Positions 15,828 through 22,880 of a stretch of 34,572 bases of DNA are shown in pieces. Under the pieces are notes generated by a model that was not told where the DNA came from, searched no databases, and worked only from the letters and a program-made list of their open reading frames with translations. The stretch is from a virus. The position numbers were made by a program, and so were the translations under genes. The DNA lies in IMG/VR virus record IMGVR_UViG_3300042539_001813, positions 1-34,572 of that record; one strand, 5' to 3'. Each line of letters starts with the position of its first letter. Position 1 is the stretch's first letter.

Positions 15828-16541
15828 TTAAATTTGGGAATTGATTAGGTTTTCGACGATTTGACGTCGAAGATCGGTAGGCAACTCGAACGGTTGGCCA
15901 GCCTCTCGCTGGTCAAAGACACGTTTGGCTTGGCGTGCCGTAGCCATTGCCAGTGACTTTGAAAAGCCTCCAGATTCCCTCAAGAAGTTTTCAAAATCAC
16001 GAATACTGTTGACCGCATCAAGTGCGGTTTTAACGGTGACAAGATCCACGCGGGCCTCTTCGTCAGCCGGAAACGTCACAACTGAAATCTCTATCAGTTC
16101 CGAGATGTTTTTAATTACTCGAACGCTGCGACCCTCTTCTTGAACAGATTCAGTGTCGCCCTCTGAAAGCCGAAACCCGATTGAAAGGCCGTCGATTGTG
16201 CCGTGCGCCAAAGAGGCTCGCACCGCATCTGCCGTTGGGTTGCCCGCCGTTAGTTCGCCGTCGGCCTTGAGCCCTACATCATCTTCGGAAATCTTCATCC
16301 ACTTCCCTATCGGAAGATCCCAAGCCTTATGGTTGATGAACATTTTGGGCATGCGAACCACGCCAGACTGAATATCGCGCAAGATCGAGTCGTAGGCCCC
16401 TGGCAAGATTCTGTCGCCGTAGCTGTCCAGACCGTTAAACACCGACGCGTAGCCGGAAAACTTGCAGCCCAATTGTTTGTCGTCGTTGGGTTTTAATTTA
16501 ATGTCGCAGCTATTGAGCGACAGTGTTTTGCGTTGAAGCAT
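15828..16541 (-). CDS. Prohead maturation protease, HK97 gp4 family
   Basis: A serine protease of the herpes assemblin-like U35 type, 237 residues from ATG 16541. CAGGAG seven bases upstream decides this start over Met at 16580. Family motifs: GYASVFNGLDSYGDRILPGA, catalytic His71 in MFINHKAWDLPIGKW, catalytic Ser120 in IDGLSIGFR, and ELIEISVVTFPADEEARVD. It cleaves the scaffold domain of the capsid protein and itself during head maturation. The gene overlaps the portal 3' end by 32 bases, which is common at this junction. Confidence 0.96.
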   Translation of the reverse strand: MLQRKTLSLNSCDIKLKPNDDKQLGCKFSGYASVFNGLDSYGDRILPGAYDSILRDIQSGVVRMPKMFINHKAWDLPIGKWMKISEDDVGLKADGELTAGNPTADAVRASLAHGTIDGLSIGFRLSEGDTESVQEEGRSVRVIKNISELIEISVVTFPADEEARVDLVTVKTALDAVNSIRDFENFLRESGGFSKSLAMATARQAKRVFDQREAGQPFELPTDLRRQIVENLINSQI

Positions 16542-17769
16542 TTGAGGCTCCTGTGATTGAAGGCTCACCCAGTCGGGCAAGCGGCACGAGGTTGGTCTGG
16601 GCGGTCAGTAATTCGCCACCTTCTTGGGGCGGCAGATTCTCTAGTTGACGCCATTCGTTTCGGGTCATCAGGCCGTTTTGCACCGCCTTGGCCCCCGCAT
16701 CAAGTCGTTCGGCGAGCGACCCGCGCAGGATCGCGTCAAGCGAAAACTCTGCTGCATAAAGCTCACGCTGGCGAGCAGTAAGCACCCGAAGATCGATTGC
16801 CTGCTCAATTAGCTCGAGCATTGGTCGGAGCTTGAATTTGTAAAAACCCTCAATCAATTGACCGATGCCAGTGCCCCAGGTGGTAGTTTTGGCCGTGTCA
16901 TTGATCAGTACAGAGGAAATTCCGAACCAGCGGGCGATATCTTCGACGCTAAAACGCCGGGTGTCCAAAAGCTGCAAGTCGGCCGGACTCATGGAAAGCG
17001 GCTCGAACTTAGCGCCCGCCTCTAACACAAGCAGGTCGTCTTGGCCGCCCTCGATAAGGCCACGGTAGTTTTGACGAATCTTGTCTCGCTGCTCTGCGGT
17101 CAAAAGTTTGTCAATCAAAAAAACACCGGGCCGCTTGCCGCTGTTGCTAAAGGTGGACTGGGTATGGTTCTGGGCTTCAACAGCGACCGCAATGGTGTTG
17201 CGCATGTAATCCAAGCGGCTCATTCCCACGGTGCCGTTTCCCTTGTCGCGGATGTGAAGCATTGAGGATTCCGCGTAGACAACAACTTTTCCTTCGTAGT
17301 TGTACTTATAAATCACGGATTTGTCCGGCAACACCTCCACCTCTATCTGGTCGGATGAGAGCGGCCACATCTCGATGACTTCTCCCGACTCGTTGCGTAC
17401 CAGCCGGGCATACGCGTTACCTCGAAGCAAAAAGTTGAGCAGCATGTACTGCCAAAACTCCATCGGAGTATTGCGCCGGTTAGGACTGTCGTGCAGCAGA
17501 TTCCACAGTTGTGTGCCTCGGGCGAGCGTCTTGTTGCCCTCAATGTCGCCGTTACGCTCGTAGACAAATAGTGGCAAGGAGGCGATGTTGTCGGTAAGCA
17601 ATTCGACCGCCGCCCAGACTGCCGAAACTTGGAGTGCGCCATCGGTGCCATAGACAGGGGTCTTTTGATAGACAACTGAAAGCGGCTCGGTGAACTGCAC
17701 GCCGTCTTGCTGGCCGGTGGAGCCGATGTTGCCAAACCACCGCCGAATGGATTGATAAAAAGTGGCCAT
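16510..17769 (-). CDS. Portal protein, HK97 family
   Basis: 419 residues from ATG 17769, chosen because TGAGGAA lies six bases upstream and the start falls just after the terminase stop; the longer frame begins inside terminase. Motifs: LQVSAVWAAVELLTDNIASL, LPLFVYER, FWQYMLLNFLLRGNAYARLV, GMSRLDYMRNTI, SGKRPGVFLIDK, DTRRFSVEDIARWFGISSVL and RLDAGAKAVQNGLMTRNEWR, all characteristic of the HK97 portal family. Twelve copies form the vertex ring for DNA packaging and exit. Standard order TerL-portal-protease-capsid. Confidence 0.97.
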   Translation of the reverse strand: MATFYQSIRRWFGNIGSTGQQDGVQFTEPLSVVYQKTPVYGTDGALQVSAVWAAVELLTDNIASLPLFVYERNGDIEGNKTLARGTQLWNLLHDSPNRRNTPMEFWQYMLLNFLLRGNAYARLVRNESGEVIEMWPLSSDQIEVEVLPDKSVIYKYNYEGKVVVYAESSMLHIRDKGNGTVGMSRLDYMRNTIAVAVEAQNHTQSTFSNSGKRPGVFLIDKLLTAEQRDKIRQNYRGLIEGGQDDLLVLEAGAKFEPLSMSPADLQLLDTRRFSVEDIARWFGISSVLINDTAKTTTWGTGIGQLIEGFYKFKLRPMLELIEQAIDLRVLTARQRELYAAEFSLDAILRGSLAERLDAGAKAVQNGLMTRNEWRQLENLPPQEGGELLTAQTNLVPLARLGEPSITGASNASTQNTVAQ

Positions 17770-17776
17770 AAATTCC

Positions 17777-19303
17777 TCAGTGAAAGCCGAAGGCCACGGG
17801 AGCGCCAAACATACCGTCCCAGTCACCTTCTTGCTCAGTGCGCGACATCAGACTCACAGCCATTGCTAACGCAATCATGCCGTCGATACGGCCCGTGGCT
17901 TTTGTCTTTGCAAACTTGCGATTCATGGTGCTGTCTTGCACCGTCGTAGCGTTGGCAGCGCACATCGTAAGAACGGGGTGGTTACCGTGACGCAGCTTTT
18001 GGCTCAGCAGCCTAGACTCCAACTCACGAAGCGCTGGGCTCATGCTGACAAAACCCTGCCCAAAGGGTACAAATTTCTCTAACTCTTCCTCAACAAAACC
18101 CGCTCGCTCAAGCCACGGGCGTAGAAACTGAAAGTTGTAACGATCAAAAGCGATACCGGCAATTTGATATTGGTCAAATACCGTGCGCAGATAGTGAGCA
18201 ACAAACTCGTACTCGATCGACTTACCGGGTGTGGTTTGTAGTTGGCCGTCTCTCGCCCAAAGGTCGTAGCGAACTCGGTCGTTTCGGGCTTTTTCTGTAA
18301 GGCCCTCTTCGGGTAGCCAAAACGTCGGGTGTACGTCACCTTGAGCCCCAATTAGCACTAAGGCCGTGAGGTCAGCGACGCTTGATAGATCCAGCCCGCC
18401 CCAAACCGTTTGATCCTCTAAAGACTTGGGAGCTTGCCCGCAGCTCGTCCAGACGTGGTGACTAACAAAGGGGTTTCGAGCCTCAACGCGTTGGTTGAGA
18501 ATTAAATTACGGTAAGAAGCTTCGCGGCTTGGCATCCTGTGTGCCTCGGCAGCTTGCCGAACCACCTCTTCTTTATTCATAAAAACATCAAAGTGTGGAT
18601 TAGCCAATCGAATCGTAGCCTCGGCAAAAGGGTCAAGTTCAATTGGCGCCGAATGGAGTGCCACCTTGACCTTTGGGTCTGCCCCAGTTAACGCATCATC
18701 AATGAGTAACGAGAGCAAATCGGCATCGGTGGGCGCCTGGGTGCTAATTACGATTGATAAAGGCTCAGCCTGAGCGGCACTTGCCGTTTCCAGTGCTTCA
18801 AAGAGTTCGGAGCGCGGCCCCTTAACCTGCCCCAACTCATCGTGGACAACAAATACTGGCGACAAACCAAAGGCGGTGCTCGCCTCGGCAGACAACGCTC
18901 GATATAAAGTGCCCAGATCTGAGCAGAACAATTGTTTGGCCGTGTCTCGAATCGTGACCACTGCGTGCAGCTCCGGGGACATACGGACTACCTTGGCCGC
19001 TAAGGCAAACAGAACCGCCGCCTGGTCACGTGACTGAGCGGCAGAAAATAGTTGACTATTGCGTCGGGCCTCCGGACCACATAGGTGAAGCAGCAACAAA
19101 AAGGCCGAAAGAGAGGTCTTAGCGTTTTTGCGCGCCATCGACAATATAAAAGTGCGCGTCGGCGTGTCGTAAATAGTTTTGATCCAACGACGCTGATATA
19201 CCGATAAACACACGGGCTGCCCGACAAACAGCCCCTCAGGGATGACACAGTGTGTTTCAATCCATTTTATGTTTCGGTCGCCTCGTGTGCCTCGAACTCC
19301 CAA
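17777..19303 (-). CDS. Terminase large subunit
   Basis: The packaging ATPase-nuclease. The non-classical Walker A is seen in FILSMARKNAKTSL and Walker B in PVFVVHDELGQVKG; the nuclease acidic residues are in WGGLDLSSVADLTALVL, GIAFDRYNFQF and GRIDGMIALAMAV. IETHCVIPEGLFVGQPVCLS is the usual N-terminal segment. The frame stays open to an ATG at 19474, but that extension is a shadow of the TerS gene and low in family character. The TTG at 19303 is the last standard start before the conserved region, giving 508 residues and a 37-base overlap with TerS. No clear ribosome binding site was seen, so the exact start is unsure. Confidence 0.95.
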   Translation of the reverse strand: MGVRGTRGDRNIKWIETHCVIPEGLFVGQPVCLSVYQRRWIKTIYDTPTRTFILSMARKNAKTSLSAFLLLLHLCGPEARRNSQLFSAAQSRDQAAVLFALAAKVVRMSPELHAVVTIRDTAKQLFCSDLGTLYRALSAEASTAFGLSPVFVVHDELGQVKGPRSELFEALETASAAQAEPLSIVISTQAPTDADLLSLLIDDALTGADPKVKVALHSAPIELDPFAEATIRLANPHFDVFMNKEEVVRQAAEAHRMPSREASYRNLILNQRVEARNPFVSHHVWTSCGQAPKSLEDQTVWGGLDLSSVADLTALVLIGAQGDVHPTFWLPEEGLTEKARNDRVRYDLWARDGQLQTTPGKSIEYEFVAHYLRTVFDQYQIAGIAFDRYNFQFLRPWLERAGFVEEELEKFVPFGQGFVSMSPALRELESRLLSQKLRHGNHPVLTMCAANATTVQDSTMNRKFAKTKATGRIDGMIALAMAVSLMSRTEQEGDWDGMFGAPVAFGFH

Positions 19304-19719
19304 GGTTTCAGCTTTGGCCCCTTGTTGGCGTTTCGTCCGGCGCTTATTGCCTGCACTCGACTTGACGGCGTTAGGCGCAACTTCGCCGCAAAGCTGGCGA
19401 CGTTGCGGCCCATGCGGTCCGCCATTTGATGTAGTGTGTTCCAACGTTTGAGACCTTCCTCGTCTTTTGCCCACTCGGGGTCAAACTGATCGAGCTGTGC
19501 TGCAATCTGGTTGGCTGCCGTAACAGAGCGGCAGTACTCAACCAAGACTGGAAAAGATTCCGGCGCAATTAAGTCTCCACCGCGAGAGGCGATCACCAAC
19601 CGCCAAAGATCCTCCTGCGCCGGGGTTAGGTAAGACGGCGGCTCGGGGAGCGTTTGAACGGGCAGATGGGGAGGAGCCACCGAGAGTGCGGCGGCTGATT
19701 TGCGACCACGGGCTGTCAT
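19267..19719 (-). CDS. Terminase small subunit, P27 family
   Basis: 150 residues: MTARGRKSAAALSV, then PPSYLTPAQEDLWRLVIASR, FPVLVEYCRSVTAANQIAAQ, WNTLHQMADRMGRNVASFAA and KLRLTPSSRVQAISAGRNAN. The L-T-P-S-S-R near the C-terminus is the P27 hallmark. It recognises packaging sites and recruits the large subunit. The ending overlaps the TerL start. The neighbouring HNH endonuclease is the usual partner in HK97-like cos phages. Confidence 0.94.
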   Translation of the reverse strand: MTARGRKSAAALSVAPPHLPVQTLPEPPSYLTPAQEDLWRLVIASRGGDLIAPESFPVLVEYCRSVTAANQIAAQLDQFDPEWAKDEEGLKRWNTLHQMADRMGRNVASFAAKLRLTPSSRVQAISAGRNANKGPKLKPWEFEAHEATET

Positions 19720-19814
19720 AAAAATTCCCGAAAAAGAGTACGTTTATAAAAAGCGATCTTCGCGATCGGTCCCTCACGTTTTACGTGGAGACTTTTTGAC
19801 CGCCCCTCCCCGGG
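19720..19814. other. Non-coding gap between HNH and TerS, candidate cos region
   Basis: This 95-base gap holds no ORF but has two inverted repeats: GCGATC-TTC-GCGATC-like dyad near 19755-19768 and CTCACGT-TTT-ACGTGGAG near 19782-19796, followed by a C-rich run. In HK97-type cos phages the packaging site lies close to the HNH and terminase genes, so this is the best candidate here. The cut site itself was not identified. Confidence 0.3.
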
Positions 19815-20252
19815 TCAGCGTTTAGCTGCGAGGTTCCAATGATGGTTTGGGTTAAGTGGTAATCCGAGATCATTGCTCCCGACTACTGCGCCACTCTTTT
19901 CAAACCGCTGCTTGTGAGAGTCGTGGCAGTGCTTGCATAAGGCTTGGTGGTTTTGCTCCTGCCAGAAAAGCTCTAGATTATTTTTATGCGGCGTGATGTG
20001 ATCCACTACAGTAGAGGGGACAAGCTCACCCAGCATTAAGTGCATCGCGCATAACGGGTGCTCCATTAAGAACCGCCGCCGGTATCGTCGCCATATTGCG
20101 CCATATCCACGCTCTTGAGCGTTGGGGCGTTGTCGATCCTGGAGCGCTTTCTGATGTCGATACTCATTCAAATGGCGCGAGCAATAGCCGTGCGCAGCGG
20201 TGCTTTGCTGGCAACCGAGGTGCCGACAAATGACGCTGATTGACTTGTCCAT
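19815..20252 (-). CDS. HNH endonuclease next to terminase
   Basis: 145 residues. The HNH core is VVDHITPHKNNLELFWQEQN with Asp84-His85, then HQALCKHCHDSHKQ, where Cys106 and Cys109 with Cys68 likely hold structural zinc. The N-terminus has a second possible zinc knuckle (CRHLGCQQSTAAHGYCSRH). Phage HNH proteins beside terminases (HK97 gp74) are known to be required for terminase cleavage at cos. It is the first gene after the early-operon terminator, so probably the first late gene. The start ATG has only a weak upstream purine tract. Confidence 0.94.
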   Translation of the reverse strand: MDKSISVICRHLGCQQSTAAHGYCSRHLNEYRHQKALQDRQRPNAQERGYGAIWRRYRRRFLMEHPLCAMHLMLGELVPSTVVDHITPHKNNLELFWQEQNHQALCKHCHDSHKQRFEKSGAVVGSNDLGLPLNPNHHWNLAAKR

Positions 20253-20332
20253 GCTTATGACAACGAATAAAAAGACCCGGTGGAGATGCCGGCAGGGACT
20301 TGCCGATGGGGCAAGAAGGAGCTGTTACAAAC
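20253..20332 (-). other. Leader between early terminator and first late gene
   Basis: No ORF. On the minus strand a hairpin CTTGCC-CCATC-GGCAAG (20315-20299) lies about 50 bases before the HNH start. No convincing -35/-10 pair was found, so a late promoter here is expected from position only. Confidence 0.3.
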
Positions 20333-20365
20333 AAAAAAGCCCGGCGTTTTTGTGCGCAGGGCTTT
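20333..20365 (-). terminator. Rho-independent terminator at the end of the leftward early operon
   Basis: On the minus strand AAAGCCC-T-GCG (20365-20355) pairs with CGC-C-GGGCTTT (20346-20336) around an A-rich loop, followed by a T-run to 20333. It lies 70 bases past the early regulator stop and before the HNH gene, separating early from late transcription. Confidence 0.82.
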
Positions 20366-20434
20366 GATGGAGTTCTAGTACTTATCGAATTACACCGGAT
20401 TTTCCACGCCAAATGTCAGGCTGTCAAGCAATTT

Positions 20435-21010
20435 TTATTTCTCAATCATTCCCACGTCAACTAAACGTTGATCGAAATCGGCCCAGGCTTTCTTTTTAAG
20501 TGAGGTAAAGACCGAGGTTAGTTTGGCGTTGTGAACACTAACCGTCTCACGGCTCAGGCCGCACACTCTTGCAATTTCTGTGATCTCCAAGGGCACGCCG
20601 AAAAAGCGTCTCAGGAGGTTTGCCCGAACGTTCATGTAAGAAGGGCAGACTTTGAGTTCTTTCGCTAGGTTTGAGAGAAGGCCAATGGCGGCGGACCACT
20701 CTGAATTTGTGACCTCCCCAGAGCAGCAAGGCGCCTTGCAAGAGCACGGCCTGGTCTTATGGGCCATATCAGCCACGATGATTGCCTCTCCGATTAACCC
20801 GATGGTCGCCAACTCGGCGCGAATCATACCGGCCTGCGCCGCGCCCTCCAGCCCTCCAAGACCTCTTCCCTTAGCAGAAGGACCGCCAGATAGCTGGCTG
20901 ACCGCTGATTTTTGAAAGTTCTGCCCTGAGAAATTTAGCGCAAACGCAACCGCTGCAGCAGCACTTTCAAAGAGAGGCTCATCTAAATTTGAAAAATTTT
21001 CTTGACTCAT
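20435..21010 (-). CDS. Cysteine-cluster and HTH phage protein, candidate late-gene regulator
   Basis: 191 residues. The N-terminal part has a conserved KGRGLGGLEGAAQAGMIRAE motif. A Cys cluster follows, CSCKAPCCSGEVTNSEW (Cys89, 91, 95, 96), likely a metal site. The C-terminus has a sigma-like HTH at about 143-165 (ITEIARVCGLSRETVSVHNA) and a basic helical end. I know this family from phages of Burkholderiales but not a verified function. It is the last gene of the early operon and next to the early/late boundary, so it may activate or antiterminate late transcription. The ATG overlaps the helicase stop by four bases. Confidence 0.75.
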   Translation of the reverse strand: MSQENFSNLDEPLFESAAAAVAFALNFSGQNFQKSAVSQLSGGPSAKGRGLGGLEGAAQAGMIRAELATIGLIGEAIIVADMAHKTRPCSCKAPCCSGEVTNSEWSAAIGLLSNLAKELKVCPSYMNVRANLLRRFFGVPLEITEIARVCGLSRETVSVHNAKLTSVFTSLKKKAWADFDQRLVDVGMIEK

Positions 21011-22347
21011 GCGGCCACCTTTGCGGGTCGGTAGATTTCAACAGCATCAAGCAACGCTTGCTGCATGTCGCTTTTGTTTTGCAAAACCTCCATGATTCGC
21101 TCATCGATAGTTCCCAACCCAACCAGGTGGTGAATCACGACACCTTTACTTTGACCCGGTCGGTGTAAACGAGCATTGGCTTGCTCGTATAAATCCAGGC
21201 TAAAAGGCAGCCCAAACCAAACCGCTACAGAACCGCCAAGTTGGAGCCCGTCAACGCCGTGGCCGCCAGATGCTGGGTGCATCAGCAGAAGCGGGAGCTT
21301 TCCTGCTTTCCACTGATTTAGGGTGTCTTCACCGTCGAAAACGCGAGCCTGCGGGAAACGCGCAAGGATTCGGGCTTGATCGTGCCTAAAAGCCGTAAAG
21401 CAAAGCACAGGCTCCTCCTGGTCCAAAATCTCGCTTAAAGCTTCGAGCTTTTTGTCGTGAATGACGTGGATCCTTTTTGCGTCGTCGTAACAAGCCCCGT
21501 TGGAGATCTGGGCGAGCTTGCCGGCAAGAATGCCCGCCGAGGCTGCACTCAAATCCCCGCTGACCATCTCTTCGGCCATCTGGTCGTAGCGATGGCGGTC
21601 GATGTCGATAGGCACAATGTTATCGAGCCGCTCGGGTAGTGCCAGGTCGTGATCAACCGAAAACATTACGTCCTGGGCTTGCGTATAGATCCACTGAGCG
21701 GCTTCTAGTTTGGGCTTCCAGGTGTAAACGATGTGGCCGCTGCGTTTGTCCGGCACAAACCACTTTTCGCGAAACTGCCCAAAGCGAAGTCCCAGTCGTT
21801 TTCCAGAATCCAGGATGCTGATCTGTGGCCAAAGCTCAAGCAGGGAACTCGGGGCTGGGGTGCCAGTGAGTAGGTAAAGCCTTTTAATATCCCTGCGTAT
21901 CTTTTTTAACTGAAGCCAGTTTTTACTTTTATGATTTTTAAACCCCCAGTTTTCATCAATCACCACGCAATCAAAAGACCAAAATCCTTTTTGTTCGAGC
22001 TCCTTGTCCACGAGCCAGGAAAAGTTCTCCCGGTTAATGACGTAAATCTCTGCCGAACTAAGCAAGGCCGCTAGGCGCTCCTTTTCAGAGCCTAAGACCA
22101 GGGTGATTTTTAAATCCTTGGTGTGCTCCCATTTTTGCGCTTCGGTGTGCCACACGAGCTCGGCTACACGCTTGGGGGCAACGATCAAAACTCTGTTGAT
22201 GCTTTTCCTTAAACGCAGGACATCCCGCAAGACGCTGAGTGTAATAACTGTCTTTCCCGAACCCATGCGTAGAGCAATCAGTTGGTACTTGAACTTTTCT
22301 ATCCGACGCATCGCCTCGAGCTGATACGGCCTAGGTAAGAAAATCAT
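21007..22347 (-). CDS. SNF2-type phage helicase
   Basis: 446 residues, superfamily 2. Walker A is ALRMGSGKTVITL (29-33), motif Ia VLIVAPKRVAELVW, motif II VVIDENWGFKNHKS (131-134, DENW in place of the more common DExH), motif III LLTGTPAPSSLLELW, motif V/VI SLDLYEQANARLHRPGQSK. Short SNF2 proteins of this type are found in many phage replication modules, usually paired with a VRR-NUC protein, as here. The likely role is DNA translocation or remodelling during replication or recombination. The start overlaps the VRR-NUC 3' end by 17 bases. Confidence 0.93.
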   Translation of the reverse strand: MIFLPRPYQLEAMRRIEKFKYQLIALRMGSGKTVITLSVLRDVLRLRKSINRVLIVAPKRVAELVWHTEAQKWEHTKDLKITLVLGSEKERLAALLSSAEIYVINRENFSWLVDKELEQKGFWSFDCVVIDENWGFKNHKSKNWLQLKKIRRDIKRLYLLTGTPAPSSLLELWPQISILDSGKRLGLRFGQFREKWFVPDKRSGHIVYTWKPKLEAAQWIYTQAQDVMFSVDHDLALPERLDNIVPIDIDRHRYDQMAEEMVSGDLSAASAGILAGKLAQISNGACYDDAKRIHVIHDKKLEALSEILDQEEPVLCFTAFRHDQARILARFPQARVFDGEDTLNQWKAGKLPLLLMHPASGGHGVDGLQLGGSVAVWFGLPFSLDLYEQANARLHRPGQSKGVVIHHLVGLGTIDERIMEVLQNKSDMQQALLDAVEIYRPAKVAA

Positions 22348-22612
22348 CGACCCCCTCCTTTGAATTTGTCCAGCTGGCTTTGCACCCCAGTTCGTTCAGG
22401 CGCGCTAAAATGTGCAACTGCAGTGAACGCGGCTTTTTGCCCGAAGCTTTGAGTTCCAAAAAACTGATTTGATTGCCCGGTAAAACGATCATTCGATCCG
22501 GCATACCGGCTCGACCGGGTGACAGAAACTTGAAGCACTCTCCGCCCAGGGCTCGCACGCGACGAACCAGATACCTCTCCAATGTTTTCTCCGGAAAGTT
22601 CATCGGTGACAC
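22331..22612 (-). CDS. VRR-NUC domain nuclease
   Basis: 93 residues, a stand-alone VRR-NUC (PD-(D/E)XK) nuclease. Motifs: EKTLERYLVRRVRALGGECF, KFLSPGRAGMPDRMIVLPGN (the PD), ISFLELKASGKKPRSLQLH (the ExK), and an end QLHILARLNELG. Members act as structure-specific, FAN1-type nucleases; phage versions pair with the SNF2 helicase. The start is GTG 22612 (or ATG 22603); the GTG lies within one of the repeated GTGTCACC motifs. GGAA seven bases upstream slightly favours the GTG. Confidence 0.93.
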   Translation of the reverse strand: MSPMNFPEKTLERYLVRRVRALGGECFKFLSPGRAGMPDRMIVLPGNQISFLELKASGKKPRSLQLHILARLNELGCKASWTNSKEGVDDFLT

Positions 22613-22824
22613 AGTGACGTTCCGAAGGCCTTGCAGAGACCATTAGGGGAATAAGGGGTGTATTCCGCCCTAAACCACCTACACCATCCTTTTATCCCTA
22701 ATACTTTTTTAAAATAGGTGTCATAAGTGTCATCAAACCCTAGGACGGTTGCCCCGCTTGACTTTTCAGAGGGTGACACTTTTTCCATAGGTGTCACCAA
22801 AGTGTCACTAAAACAGGACTTCAT
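22600..22824 (-). CDS. Small ORF between primase and VRR-NUC
   Basis: 74 residues, no recognised family: MKSCFSDTLVTPMEKVSPSE, DDTYDTYFKKVLGIKGWCRW. Its ATG overlaps the primase stop by four bases (ATGA) and its stop overlaps the VRR-NUC start by 13 bases, the same tight pattern as real genes here. Against it, the region is rich in GTGTCA motifs and the amino-acid make-up is not convincing. It may be a filler frame over a regulatory or origin region. Confidence 0.4.
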   Translation of the reverse strand: MKSCFSDTLVTPMEKVSPSEKSSGATVLGFDDTYDTYFKKVLGIKGWCRWFRAEYTPYSPNGLCKAFGTSLCHR

Positions 22825-22880
22825 TTCGCATCATCTTGGTCGGGTGACACCTTGACGTCACCTTTGGCCGGGAGTGTCAC
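22605..22880. repeat. Cluster of GTGTCA/TGACAC motifs at the primase 3' end
   Basis: Eight copies of GTGTCA on one strand or the other, at 22607, 22718, 22727, 22773, 22791, 22802, 22844 and 22874. Most are part of a near-palindrome (A/G)GTG(A/T)CAC(C/T). Two looser relatives (AGTGACGT at 22613, TGACGTCA at 22853) lie between them. Chance would give about 0.13 copies of a given hexamer on both strands in this length. Candidate iterons or binding sites. Confidence 0.6.

Noticed and set aside
18079-18351. 90-codon minus-strand ORF inside TerL
   Set aside because: Alternative frame of the nuclease domain; no start signal or family.
19304-19474. 57-residue N-terminal extension of TerL
   Set aside because: It is the out-of-frame image of the TerS gene and lacks terminase motifs.
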